Source: Caballeronia catudaia (GTDB lineage Bacteria > Pseudomonadota > Gammaproteobacteria > Burkholderiales > Burkholderiaceae). Taken from it: 64,000 bases of DNA. The notes beneath the pieces are model-generated. The model saw nothing but the letters and a program-made list of their open reading frames with translations, was not told the DNA's origin and did not search any database. Both the position numbers and the translations under genes were made by a program. This document shows positions 19,703-28,324 of this stretch, piece after piece; the first letter of the stretch is position 1; every line of letters begins with the position of its first letter. The DNA lies in assembly GCF_001544755.2 (NCBI RefSeq), contig NZ_FCOF02000004.1, positions 1 to 64,000 on the forward strand, written 5' to 3'.

Positions 19703-19820
19703 TGTAACCTGAAATATTTGCGACGGGCGTCCATAAAGGTACGACGCGGCGCAACGCATCCGTTGCACCCCGGCGCGCGACGCGTTATCCTGAACTCCGA
19801 TTCGAATTGTCGGAGTGGAC

Positions 19821-20345
19821 ATGTCTCACATCAGCACGGGCGTGGAGTACGCGCTGCACTGCATGCTTTATCTCGCGGAAGCGCCGCATGGCGTACGCGA
19901 GGCGAGCGTGCGCGATCTCGCCGAACTTCAGGGTGTGCCGGCGGAATACGTCGCAAAGCTCTTCACGAAGCTTCACAAGGCGGGGCTCGTGGTCGCGACG
20001 GAAGGCGCGCGTGGGGGCTTTGCGCTCGCGCGGCCGTCGCGTGAGATCAGCGTGCTGGATGTCGTCGACGCGATCGACGGCGACAAGCCGCTCTTCGACT
20101 GCAGGGAGATTCGCGCGCGCTGCGCGGTATTCGGCGAGGACGCGCCGCCCTGGGCGACGAGCGGCGTATGCGCGGTTCACGCGGTGATGAAGAACGCCGA
20201 GAAGCGCATGCGCGAGGCCCTGGCGGCCGATCGAATCTCGGATCTCGCGGGCCGCATGCACGCGAAGGCGCCGCGCACGTTCGCGCCGCAGGTCGTCAAG
20301 TGGCTCGACGAACGTACGAATCAGCGGCGCGCGGCGAAGAGCTAG
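19821..20345 (+). CDS. Rrf2 family transcriptional regulator, probable Fe-S sensor
   Basis: The product is 174 residues. The N-terminal winged helix (VEYALHCMLYLAEAP, LAELQGVPAEYVAKLFTKLH, ATEGARGGFALARP) is Rrf2 type. Three cysteines at 94, 101 and 117 lie where IscR and NsrR bind an iron-sulfur cluster, so it may sense iron, redox state or nitric oxide. The extended tail of about 55 residues is helical and basic. ATG at 19821 follows GGAG; a GTG two codons upstream is possible. Likely targets are itself and the adjacent small exported proteins, inferred from the shared intergenic palindrome. Confidence 0.88.
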   Translation: MSHISTGVEYALHCMLYLAEAPHGVREASVRDLAELQGVPAEYVAKLFTKLHKAGLVVATEGARGGFALARPSREISVLDVVDAIDGDKPLFDCREIRARCAVFGEDAPPWATSGVCAVHAVMKNAEKRMREALAADRISDLAGRMHAKAPRTFAPQVVKWLDERTNQRRAAKS

Positions 20346-20346
20346 T

Positions 20347-20769
20347 TCAGCGGACGATCTTCGGCTTCATGTTCGGCGTGAGCGACACGCCGACCACGTG
20401 ACCATCGCGCACGCCGCAGCGGCTATCGACGCGCGTCCATTGTTCCTTGCCGCGCGCCTTCGCGAATGCGCGCATCACGATGACCTTGTCGACCGGAATC
20501 GGGTTGCCGACACTGAAGATCGCAGTATCGTCGTCGATCTTCGCGGACAGCACGCGCCGGTCCGGCACAATCAGCGTGTCGTACTTCGGCGCGTTCTCGA
20601 CCCAGCGGTCGAAAGCGGCGACGCATTGCGCGACGGTGTCCGGAACATGCAGCCGCGTCAGATACGAATAATCCTCGGGCAGATCCGGCGTTTCCTGCGC
20701 CTGTACGAGCTGACACATCGACGCTGACAGCGCGAGCGAGAACAAGGCGGGGACAAGAATGTTCTTCAT
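20347..20769 (-). CDS. Small exported protein (BspC-like)
   Basis: The product is 140 residues. A signal peptide MKNILVPALFSLALSASMCQ leads to a cleavage site near VQAQE. The mature part has VPDTVAQCVAAFDRWVENAP, then VIVMRAFAKARGKEQWTRVD and a second Cys in SRCGVRDGHVVGV; the two cysteines may pair. The pattern recalls the BspC-domain exported proteins of Burkholderia, but I would not rely on the name. The start at 20769 is chosen for the signal; the longer frame adds 13 residues. It converges with the Rrf2 gene, one base between stops. Confidence 0.7.
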   Translation of the reverse strand: MKNILVPALFSLALSASMCQLVQAQETPDLPEDYSYLTRLHVPDTVAQCVAAFDRWVENAPKYDTLIVPDRRVLSAKIDDDTAIFSVGNPIPVDKVIVMRAFAKARGKEQWTRVDSRCGVRDGHVVGVSLTPNMKPKIVR

Positions 20770-21001
20770 GCGATGAGCGATGAAAGGGCGTTCGGGAGGT
20801 TCGGGCAAGGTGCGGATCGCCGGGACACGGATCGCGTGATGGGCGCTGTGAGGGCTGCGCGCGCCTGCGCTGGAATGGCGCGGAGTATACCGTGTGACGT
20901 TTTATGACGTCGAGTGAATCGCGCATTTTGAATGCCGATCGAAAGCATCGGCACGGGCGTTGTATCCTTCGAAGCGGACAAACACGGCGGCGAGGTGCGC
21001 G

Positions 21002-21562
21002 ATGAAAGCGGTGCGATGGTCGCAACAGGACGGCACGGGGCTCGAGCATCTGGTTCTGAACGAGACGCCCGATGGCATCGTGATCGAAAGCGCGGTCGTG
21101 GGCGAAGATGAAGCGCATGCCTTCGGCCTCGTCTATCGAATCGAGTGCGATGCGCGCTGGCAAGTCACGCGTCTCGCGATGAAACTCGCGGGGGGCGCAG
21201 CGCTCGATCTGCACCGCAAGGACGGCGACAACGGCGACGCGCACGCATGGAGCGACGCGAACGGCCAACCACACGAACTGCTGCGCGGCTGCATCGACGT
21301 GGACATCACCGCGACGCCCTTCACGAACACGCTGCCAATCCGCCGTCTGCAACTCGAACGCGGCGAGCGGCGCGTGATCCGCGTCGTCTACGTGCGCGTG
21401 CCGGAGTTGAGCGTGAGCGCGGTGGAGCAGGCGTACACGTGCATCGAGCCGGATCATCGCTATCGCTACGAGGGGCTCGATACGGGCTTCACGGCGGATA
21501 TCACCGTCGACGAAAGCGGCCTCGTGCTCGACTATCCGGGCCTCTACAAGCGAGTCGCATGA
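21002..21562 (+). CDS. Putative glycolipid-binding domain protein (DUF1089 type)
   Basis: The product is 186 residues and cytoplasmic. Segments such as AVRWSQQDGTGLEHLVLNET, IECDARWQVTRLAMKL, DGNGQPH-like AWSDANGQPHELLRGCIDVD and ATPFTNTLPIRRL match the putative glycolipid-binding family PF06475, a beta-barrel of unsettled function. The last part, YRYEGLDTGFTADITVDESG, is also typical. ATG at 21002 follows GAGG; the longer frame is not needed. The gene end overlaps an ATG in the selD frame (ATGA at 21559), so the two are probably cotranscribed. Confidence 0.8.
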   Translation: MKAVRWSQQDGTGLEHLVLNETPDGIVIESAVVGEDEAHAFGLVYRIECDARWQVTRLAMKLAGGAALDLHRKDGDNGDAHAWSDANGQPHELLRGCIDVDITATPFTNTLPIRRLQLERGERRVIRVVYVRVPELSVSAVEQAYTCIEPDHRYRYEGLDTGFTADITVDESGLVLDYPGLYKRVA

Positions 21563-21606
21563 GCAACGGCGATAATACGCGGACTCTCGCTTCAACGAAC
21601 CCCACG

Positions 21607-22662
21607 ATGACCGATACTCCATCACCCCGTCTCACGAGCCTGTCCCACGGCGGCGGCTGCGGCTGCAAGATCGCGCCCGGATTGCTCGCCGATCTGCTCA
21701 AACGCACGACGCCGATGCAGGCGTTCCCGAACTTGTTGGTCGGCAACGACACCGACGACGACGCCGCCGTGTACAAGCTCAACGACGAGCAGGCGATCGT
21801 CGCGACGACCGACTTCTTCATGCCGATCGTCGACGATCCGTTCGACTTCGGCCGCATCGCCGCGACCAATGCGCTATCCGACGTCTACGCGATGGGCGGC
21901 AAGCCGATCCTCGCGCTCGCGCTCGTCGGCATGCCGATCAACGTGCTGCCGCACGACGTCATCGCGCAAGTGCTGAAGGGCGGCGAAGCGGTATGCGCGG
22001 AAGCCGGCATTCCGGTCGCGGGCGGGCATTCCATAGATTCGGTCGAGCCGATTTACGGGCTCGCGGCGCTCGGCATCGTGCATCCGTCGCGCGTGAAGCG
22101 CAACGCGGCCGCGCGCGCGGGCGACGTGCTCGTGCTCGGCAAGCCGCTCGGCGTCGGCGTGCTGTCGGCGGCGCTGAAGAAAGACAAGCTCGATGCGGCC
22201 GGCTACAAGGCGATGATCGACGCGACGACCAAGCTGAACCGGCCGGGCGCGGAACTCGCGCAACTCGACGGCGTGCACGCGCTCACCGATGTAACCGGCT
22301 TCGGTCTGCTCGGCCACACGCTCGAACTCGCCCGTGGCGCGAAGCTCACCGCGCGCATCCGCTATGCGGATTTGCCGTGGCTGCCGCAGGTGCGGGATTT
22401 CGTGCGTGCGGGCATCTACACGGGCGCGTCGGGACGTAATTGGAGCGCTTACGGTCATGACATTTCGTTGAACGTCGAGGGCAAGGAGGGCGATGAGGCC
22501 CGCGCCTTGCTGACCGATCCGCAGACTTCGGGCGGCCTGCTCGTGTCGTGCGCGCCAGAAGCCGTGGACGAGGTGCTCGCGATTTTCCGCGCGGACGGCT
22601 TCAACGATGCAATCGTGATCGGCGAGATGGTCGACGGAGCAAGCCGCGTCGACGTGACCTGA
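21607..22662 (+). CDS. selD: Selenide, water dikinase (SelD)
   Basis: The product is 351 residues and makes monoselenophosphate from selenide and ATP. The N-terminal active-site segment SHGGGCGCK carries Cys18, the position of Cys/Sec in SelD; Lys21 follows. VGNDTDDDAAVYKLNDEQAI and VATTDFFMPIVDDPFDFGRI form the ATP/metal region, with AATNALSDVYAMGGKPILAL and VTGFGLLGHTLELARG further on. ATG at 21607 fits the family. An in-frame ATG at 21559 overlaps the upstream stop and would add 16 residues. SelA, SelB and the tRNA selenouridine synthase are not in this window, so which selenium pathway it feeds is not visible. Confidence 0.92.
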   Translation: MTDTPSPRLTSLSHGGGCGCKIAPGLLADLLKRTTPMQAFPNLLVGNDTDDDAAVYKLNDEQAIVATTDFFMPIVDDPFDFGRIAATNALSDVYAMGGKPILALALVGMPINVLPHDVIAQVLKGGEAVCAEAGIPVAGGHSIDSVEPIYGLAALGIVHPSRVKRNAAARAGDVLVLGKPLGVGVLSAALKKDKLDAAGYKAMIDATTKLNRPGAELAQLDGVHALTDVTGFGLLGHTLELARGAKLTARIRYADLPWLPQVRDFVRAGIYTGASGRNWSAYGHDISLNVEGKEGDEARALLTDPQTSGGLLVSCAPEAVDEVLAIFRADGFNDAIVIGEMVDGASRVDVT

Positions 22663-22688
22663 CCGGCCATCCAAAACCAAAAAAAGGC

Positions 22689-23615
22689 ATGAAGGAAGAA
22701 TCCCCGAAAGCCATTTTCTACGCGCTCGCCGCGAACTTCGGCATCGCCGTCTGCAAGTTCGGGGCGGCGGCCTACACCGGTTCCGGCGCGATGTTCGCCG
22801 AAGCCATCCATTCGACTGCGGATTGCGGCAACCAGTTGCTGCTGCTTTTCGGCCTGAAGCGCGCGCAGGCGCCCGCGAACGCGCTGCATCCGCTCGGTTC
22901 CGGGCGCGAAATATACTTCTACGCGCTCATCGTCGCTTTGCTGTTGTTCTTCGTGGGCGGCGCGTTTTCGGTGTACGAAGGCGCGCATCGGCTGCTGCAT
23001 CACGAGCCGTTGAGCAATCCGGTCGTCGCGCTCGTGATTCTCGGCGTCTCCGTCGTGCTCGAAGCGTTTTCGCTCGCGGGCGCGATCCGCGAAATCCGCA
23101 AGGGCGCGCCGAACAAAACCTTCTGGCGATGGTTTCGCGAGACGCGCGAATCGGAGCTGCTCGTGGTCGCGGGCGAGGACGTCGCGGCGCTGCTGGGTCT
23201 CGCGATCGCGTTCGCCGCCGTGCTCATGACCATGCTCACCGGCAATCCCGCCTACGACGCGGCAGGCTCGGTCGGCGTCGGCGTGCTGCTGATGATCATC
23301 GCGTTTCTTGTCGCGCGCGAAGTGAAGTCGATGATCGTCGGAGAATCGGCGAGCCCCGAAGTGCGCAAAGCGATTGATGCGCACCTGCGCGGGCGTCCCG
23401 AGATCAAGCGCATCATCAGCCTCATCACGCTGCAATGGGGCAAGCACGTGGTCGTCGCGGTGCAGGCCGAAATGATCGACTATGCGAGCGGCCGCGCGAT
23501 GATCGACGCGATCAACGTGATCGAGGACGATCTGCAGCGTGCGTTTCCGCAAGTGCGCTGGGTTTTCTTCGAACCCGATATCGCGCGCGACCGCGGCGAG
23601 CCCGCAATCTCGTGA
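22689..23615 (+). CDS. Cation diffusion facilitator (CDF) family transporter
   Basis: The product is 308 residues with about six membrane segments, then a cytoplasmic C-terminal domain (about 210-308: EVRKAIDAHLRGRPEIKRII, VVAVQAEMIDYASG). TM2 carries HSTAD, the HxxxD half of the transport metal site. TM5 carries EDVAALL where most CDF proteins have a second HxxxD, so the site is altered as in ZnT9-like members. Divalent metal (Zn, Mn or Fe) efflux by proton antiport is the family role, but specificity is unclear. The ATG at 22689 is 26 bases after selD, suggesting cotranscription. Confidence 0.85.
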   Translation: MKEESPKAIFYALAANFGIAVCKFGAAAYTGSGAMFAEAIHSTADCGNQLLLLFGLKRAQAPANALHPLGSGREIYFYALIVALLLFFVGGAFSVYEGAHRLLHHEPLSNPVVALVILGVSVVLEAFSLAGAIREIRKGAPNKTFWRWFRETRESELLVVAGEDVAALLGLAIAFAAVLMTMLTGNPAYDAAGSVGVGVLLMIIAFLVAREVKSMIVGESASPEVRKAIDAHLRGRPEIKRIISLITLQWGKHVVVAVQAEMIDYASGRAMIDAINVIEDDLQRAFPQVRWVFFEPDIARDRGEPAIS

Positions 23616-23749
23616 GGGCAGGAGCGCGGCGTGCTGACGCCGATGGGGTCGTCGGGACCGCTTCTGCCGGATCGACGGCATCGCGTTAACATACGTCATG
23701 CGCGTCGTCCGCATCGAGTCCCTGAAATTTCGAGATCTTCATCCGACCC

Positions 23750-26299
23750 ATGCGCAAATTGCTCCTTGCCGTATTGTTGATCGTCGTATCGAGTAGTCTT
23801 TCGATCGTTTCGCAGTCCTCCTTCGCCGCAGCCGATCCCGCGCAACACGCGTCGCAGCCGGGCGTCGCGCTGACGCCGCAACAGGCGCGCGATGCGCTCT
23901 CGGTGCTCAACGATCCCGCGCGCCGCTCGCAGGTCGCGGACACGCTGCGCGCCATCGCGGCAGCGGGGGCGCTGGCGTCGCCGGCGAGCGCGCCGCAGGG
24001 TCCATCCACGGCTGCGGCGGCGCCCGCATCGGGCGCGTCAGGCGTGCTCGCGCATTCGCTGACGGCCAACGGTCTCGCGTCGCAGTTATCGCGTCAGGCG
24101 GGCCATTGGCTCGTGCAGATCGGCGCGGGCATCCGTCATTCCGTCGCCGCGCTGCTCGATTTCGGCTCGGTGGCCGCATGGTGGCGCGACCGTACATCGA
24201 GCGATGAATCACGCGCGCTCATCGGGCATGTCGCGTGGACCGTGCTCGCGTCGCTGCTGCCCGCGCTGCTGCTCGAATTCGTGTGCTCGCGTTTGTTGAA
24301 GAAACCGCGCGCCCGGATCGCGGCGCGCGGCATCGCCGATGCCGAAGTGCAGCAGCCCGAACTGGTGCATGAGGAACGCGCCGCCGAACGCGCGGAAGAC
24401 GCCGCGGCGAAAAGCGGCGACGAAACCGCAATGCATCTCGCCGGGCACAAAGCCGACACCGCGCGCGGCCAGCGTCATGCGGCGCGTCACTGGACCCTGT
24501 TGCAACGCCTTCCCAGCGCGCTGCTCTACGGCTTTCTCGCGCTGATCCCGCTCGTCGTGTTCATCGGCGCGGTGACCGTGCTGATGTCGATATTCATCGA
24601 CGACAACACGCCCGAAGCGCGCGTCGCGGGCTCGCTCATCGATGTCTATCTGGTCTGCCGCGCCGTCGTGATCGTGAGCGGCTTCTTCGTCGCGCCGCGT
24701 GCGCCAGGGCTGCGTCTCATCCAGATGCGCGATGTCCATGCGGCCTACACGCATCGCTGGGTACGGCGCATCGTGTGCATCGCGGGCGCGGGCATCGCGC
24801 TCGCCAACGGTGCGGAGCCGCTCGGCTTGTCCGGCGACGCGCGCATCGCGATCCTGAAGATCGTGCTGCTGGCGGTGCATCTGATGATCGCGTTCGTCAT
24901 CTTCGAGAGCCGCGTGTCGGTGGCCGAGCGCATCCGGGCGAGCGCGCGGACGAATCGCTCGGTGCGGCTCTTCGGCAACTGGGTCGCGGATATCTGGGCG
25001 GGCGTCGCGATCTTCTTCGTGATCGCGCTGTGGTTCGTGTGGGCGCTCGACGTGCAGAACGGCTACCGGACGCTCTTCCATCTGGGGGGCGTGTCGCTGC
25101 TCGTGCTCGTCGGCGCGCGCGTGGTGGCGATCGTCGCGTTCGGCGCGCTCGGGCGCGTCTTCCATCAGGACGACGAGGACGACGCCTCGGACCAGTCGAT
25201 CGCGCGCCGCCGCGCCTATCGCTACTACCCGGCGCTGCGGCGGATCGTGCAGGCGATCATTTCCATCGCGATGATCGTCGCGCTGCTCGAAGTGTGGGGC
25301 GTCAACATCATTCATTTCTTCACGTCGGGCGGCGTAGGCAACCGGCTCGCGTCGGCGTTCATCACGATTCTGATCGCGGCCGTGTTCGCGGTGCTCGTGT
25401 GGGAGGCGGCGAACATCGTCGTCGAGCGGCGGCTGGAGCAATGGACCGCGACCGGAGAACGCCTGCGCGCCGCGCGCCTGCGCACGCTGTTGCCGATGAT
25501 GCGCACCGGCCTTTTCATCGTGATCGCGATGGTCGTCGTGTTGACGGGACTCTCGCAGCTCGGCGTGAACACGGCGCCCTTGCTCGCGAGCGCGAGCATC
25601 TTCGGCGTGGCGCTCGGCTTCGGCTCGCAAAAGCTCGTGCAGGATCTCATCACCGGCATCTTCCTGTTGATGGAAAACGCAATGCAGGTCGGCGACTGGG
25701 TGACGCTCGCGGGCGTGTCGGGCACGGTCGAATATCTGTCGATTCGCACGGTGCGACTGCGCGGCGGCGACGGTTCGCTCTATACGGTGCCGTTCAGCTC
25801 GGTGTCGACGGTGAACAACACGAATCGCGGCATCGGCAACGCGGCGGTGCGTGTGTCGATCGCGCTCGGCCAGGACGTGGATCTCGCGATCTCCACGCTG
25901 AAGGGAATCGGCGCGGCATTGCGCGAGGACGAAGCGTTCCGCGACGGCATTCTGTCCGACTTCAGCTTCTGGGGCGTCGATGCCGTCGACGGCTCGACCG
26001 TCACGCTCGCCGGTCAGATCCAGTGCCGCGACAGCGCGCGCTGGCCGGTGCAGCGCGAGTTCAACCGGCGCATTCTCAACGAGTTCACGGCGCGCGGCAT
26101 CGAGATCGCGAATCCGCAGCGCAACTTCGTGATCGTGAACGGCGGCAATCCCGAAGGCGCGCCGGATGCGGACGAAGCGGGCGCGGATCAGCAAGGCGAG
26201 CCGTCGAAGGCCGCGCAGCATCCGACGAACGAGGCGGCGGGCTCGCAGAGCGTCGCGTCGAATGCGCCGCCGCCACGGTCGTCGCAGAGCGGAAGCTAA
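23750..26299 (+). CDS. Large MscS family mechanosensitive channel
   Basis: The product is 849 residues. A signal peptide (MRKLLLAVLLIVVSSSLSIV) and a periplasmic N-terminal region precede some eight to ten membrane helices. The pore helix and MscS fold follow: LLASASIFGVALGFGSQKLV, then QDLITGIFLLMENAMQVGDW and TVPFSSVSTVNNTNRG. This is the large YbiO/MscM-like class, which opens when osmotic downshock stretches the inner membrane. The Gly/Ala-rich TM3 and the QDLITG turn are intact. The C-terminal tail of about 45 residues is low complexity. A strong terminator follows at 26323. Confidence 0.92.
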   Translation: MRKLLLAVLLIVVSSSLSIVSQSSFAAADPAQHASQPGVALTPQQARDALSVLNDPARRSQVADTLRAIAAAGALASPASAPQGPSTAAAAPASGASGVLAHSLTANGLASQLSRQAGHWLVQIGAGIRHSVAALLDFGSVAAWWRDRTSSDESRALIGHVAWTVLASLLPALLLEFVCSRLLKKPRARIAARGIADAEVQQPELVHEERAAERAEDAAAKSGDETAMHLAGHKADTARGQRHAARHWTLLQRLPSALLYGFLALIPLVVFIGAVTVLMSIFIDDNTPEARVAGSLIDVYLVCRAVVIVSGFFVAPRAPGLRLIQMRDVHAAYTHRWVRRIVCIAGAGIALANGAEPLGLSGDARIAILKIVLLAVHLMIAFVIFESRVSVAERIRASARTNRSVRLFGNWVADIWAGVAIFFVIALWFVWALDVQNGYRTLFHLGGVSLLVLVGARVVAIVAFGALGRVFHQDDEDDASDQSIARRRAYRYYPALRRIVQAIISIAMIVALLEVWGVNIIHFFTSGGVGNRLASAFITILIAAVFAVLVWEAANIVVERRLEQWTATGERLRAARLRTLLPMMRTGLFIVIAMVVVLTGLSQLGVNTAPLLASASIFGVALGFGSQKLVQDLITGIFLLMENAMQVGDWVTLAGVSGTVEYLSIRTVRLRGGDGSLYTVPFSSVSTVNNTNRGIGNAAVRVSIALGQDVDLAISTLKGIGAALREDEAFRDGILSDFSFWGVDAVDGSTVTLAGQIQCRDSARWPVQREFNRRILNEFTARGIEIANPQRNFVIVNGGNPEGAPDADEAGADQQGEPSKAAQHPTNEAAGSQSVASNAPPPRSSQSGS

Positions 26300-26322
26300 T
26301 CCTATAATCGTTTGGCCCTGAT

Positions 26323-26350
26323 CGCGCCCTCTGCCGGGCGCGTTTTTTTT
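26323..26350 (+). terminator. Rho-independent terminator after the MscS gene
   Basis: CGCGCCC (26323-26329) pairs with GGGCGCG (26336-26342), loop TCTGCC, followed by eight T. Confidence 0.93.
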
Positions 26351-26385
26351 CTGAAGGCCGAACGTTACGAGGAGCACGCCCCGCC

Positions 26386-27453
26386 ATGAGAACCGACGCA
26401 TCGCTATCGCAAAGAATGACGAAGGCCTTCGCCGCGATGACACTCGCGGCCAGTCTCGCGGGATGCGCTTCCACGCCGCGTTCGCCAGAGAGCGCAAGCG
26501 GCGCGCGCGAAGTCAAGGTGATGATCGTCACGATGTTCGCGCCCGAAGGCAAAGCCTGGCTCGACAGACTCGGCCCGTGGGACGCGATCGACGTGGCTGG
26601 ATTGTCGCCGGATTATCCGCAAGTCCATTGCAATCGCGACGACGTGTGCCTCGTCACCACGGGCATGGGTCACACGAACGCGGCGGCGTCGATGATGGCG
26701 CTCGCGTTCTCGGACCGCTTCGACTTGCGCACCACGTACTTTCTGATCGCCGGCATCGCGGGCATCGATCCGGCGCAGGGCACGGTCGGCTCTGCGGCGT
26801 GGGCGAAGTATCTCGTCGACTTCGGTCCGCAATGGGAGCTCGACGCGCGTGAGAAGCCCGCCAGGTGGCCCAGCGGTTTCACCGGCATCAACACGAAAAA
26901 ACCGGACGAGAAGCCGCCGCTCGACTATCGCACCGAAGTCTTCGCTCTCGATGCGACGCTCGCCGACACCGCGTACGCACTCTCGCATGACGTCACGCTC
27001 TCCGACAGCGACGCGGCCAAAGCCGCGCGCGCCAGATTCCGGTATGCGCCGGCGAACCAGCCGCCAGCCGTAATCCAGTGCGACACGCTCGCGGGCGATA
27101 CGTGGTGGTCAGGAAAGTTCATCGGCGAGCGGGCGCGCGTCTGGACGCGTCTTCTGACCGATGGCCGGGGCGTGTATTGCACGACGCAGCAGGAAGACAA
27201 CGCCACCTACGAGGCGCTCAGACGGGCGGCGAGCGTGCGGCGGGTGGATGTGTCGCGCGTGGCGGTCCTGCGCGCCGGATCGGATTTCGATCGTCCGTAC
27301 GAAGGGCAGAGCGCCGTCGACAATCTGCTCGATTACGCCGCGCAAGGCGGCTTTGCGCCGGCCCTCGAAAATCTGTACCGCGCTGGTAATCCATTCGTAC
27401 AGGAAGTTGTTACACATTGGGGCACGTGGAGAAGCGGTGTCCCGAAAAGGTAA
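26386..27453 (+). CDS. Purine nucleoside permease-like lipoprotein (NUP family)
   Basis: The product is 355 residues. The N-terminus includes FAAMTLAASLAG followed by Cys, a lipobox. VMIVTMFAPEGKAWLDRLGP, CLVTTGMGHTNAAASMMAL, TYFLIAGIAGIDPAQGTVGS and VLRAGSDFDRPYEGQ match the purine nucleoside permease family (PF06516), whose fold resembles nucleoside phosphorylase rather than a membrane carrier. It is therefore probably a periplasmic nucleoside-binding or phosphorylase-like protein. No membrane span exists apart from the signal. GAGGAG lies about 12 bases ahead of the ATG. It precedes the flhDC regulatory region and is not expected to be part of that operon. Confidence 0.85.
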   Translation: MRTDASLSQRMTKAFAAMTLAASLAGCASTPRSPESASGAREVKVMIVTMFAPEGKAWLDRLGPWDAIDVAGLSPDYPQVHCNRDDVCLVTTGMGHTNAAASMMALAFSDRFDLRTTYFLIAGIAGIDPAQGTVGSAAWAKYLVDFGPQWELDAREKPARWPSGFTGINTKKPDEKPPLDYRTEVFALDATLADTAYALSHDVTLSDSDAAKAARARFRYAPANQPPAVIQCDTLAGDTWWSGKFIGERARVWTRLLTDGRGVYCTTQQEDNATYEALRRAASVRRVDVSRVAVLRAGSDFDRPYEGQSAVDNLLDYAAQGGFAPALENLYRAGNPFVQEVVTHWGTWRSGVPKR

Positions 27454-27806
27454 CGGCCGGCGTTACAAACTCCGGTAACTCAGCCCGTAACATCAGCGTA
27501 ATAAGCGATAGGTAAATATTGCCTGATTCGCATTGCATCGGTAAAGGACGTTCGCGCGGCCATTTTTAGCGTTATTTCTTCTGATGAATAACGTTAAAGA
27601 TAGCTGGCTCGACGGTCAACCGACTCCCGCAATCCCCCGTTATTGCTGGCGGACAGCGATTATTCCGATAAAAACCAGGCTGTTCTTTTTAAGTCCGGCA
27701 AACGTTAGACGAAACAGAAAAGTCCGGCAAAACAGGTCGAAATCTGCAGACCGAAAAAATTACCGATCGCAAGTGTTGTTTGCAACAAAATATTATTGAG
27801 ATGTGC
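27454..27806. promoter_or_regulatory. AT-rich upstream regulatory region of flhDC with repeated GTAAC boxes and an inverted repeat
   Basis: This stretch has no convincing gene. GTAAC or its reverse complement GTTAC starts at 27450, 27462, 27475 and 27487, about 12 bases apart (one helical turn); the first pair forms GTAACG-N5-CGTTAC. Further down CGTTATT (27570-27576) and AATAACG (27587-27593) form an inverted repeat with a 10-base spacer. Long regulatory regions are usual ahead of flhDC, the flagellar master operon, where many regulators meet. Which proteins bind here is unknown. Confidence 0.45.
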
Positions 27807-27835
27807 TTGCTTTAGTTTCAGACAGTTCTTAGAAT
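27807..27835 (+). promoter_or_regulatory. Candidate sigma-70 promoter for flhDC
   Basis: TTGCTT at 27807-27812 and TAGAAT at 27830-27835 are separated by 17 bases. The predicted transcript starts near 27842, leaving a leader of about 140 bases before flhD. A palindrome GTTAC-AAGAT-GTAAC at 27852-27866 falls just inside the transcribed part. Confidence 0.5.
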
Positions 27836-27851
27836 CCGTCTCACAGTGCTT

Positions 27852-27866
27852 GTTACAAGATGTAAC
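27852..27866. promoter_or_regulatory. Palindrome GTTAC-N5-GTAAC just downstream of the flhDC promoter
   Basis: GTTAC-AAGAT-GTAAC is a perfect 5-bp inverted repeat placed about +10 to +25 of the predicted start. It repeats the GTAAC word found four times at 27450-27491. A repressor site is plausible. Confidence 0.4.
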
Positions 27867-27981
27867 TCACTGAAACAAAGATTACGCGGTACGTAGCCGG
27901 GCAGAACTAGTCCGGTGAGGCACAAAAAAGACATCGGCAAAAAGCCGGCAGAAATTCGGGGATTTACTGGAAGTTGCAACC

Positions 27982-28299
27982 ATGAACGGTCGCGAAACGC
28001 TGGAATCGATCCGGGAAATCAACTTGTCGTACATCATGCTCGCGCAGCGTCTGCTGCGCGAGGACCGCGCCATCGGCATGTTCCGGCTCGGTCTGTCGGC
28101 GGAGCTCGCCGATCTGCTGTCGGGCCTCACGCTCGCGCAGGTCGTCAAGCTCGCGTCGTCGGATAACCTGCTTTGCGCATTCCGCTTCAACGATCACACG
28201 ATGCTGTCTGCCCTGACGCAACCCGCGAAGAACGCGGACATCGCGCAGACGCATGCGGCCATCCTGCTGGCTGGCCAGCCGGCTGAACAGTTCGCTTAA
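27982..28299 (+). CDS. flhD: Flagellar master regulator subunit FlhD
   Basis: The product is 105 residues, a helical protein that joins FlhC in the FlhD4C2 complex to activate class II flagellar promoters. ESIREINLSYIMLAQRLLRE and MFRLGLSAELADLLSGLTLA are conserved. Cys65 in DNLLCAFRFND sits at the position of the E. coli inter-subunit cysteine. The start at 27982 follows GGAAG. flhC follows after 25 bases in the same operon. No flagellar structural or chemotaxis gene is in the window, so the regulon lies elsewhere. Confidence 0.95.
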   Translation: MNGRETLESIREINLSYIMLAQRLLREDRAIGMFRLGLSAELADLLSGLTLAQVVKLASSDNLLCAFRFNDHTMLSALTQPAKNADIAQTHAAILLAGQPAEQFA

Positions 28300-28324
28300 G
28301 GTGACTCAGGTGACGGAGCGAGCC

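Noticed and set aside
24209-26497. 762-codon open frame on the minus strand opposite the MscS gene
   Set aside because: Arg/His/Asp-rich shadow of a well-supported channel gene; no family features.
27584-27799. 71-codon ORF upstream of flhDC
   Set aside because: It spans AT-rich regulatory DNA, has basic scrambled content and no ribosome site, and covers the inverted repeat; not a gene.
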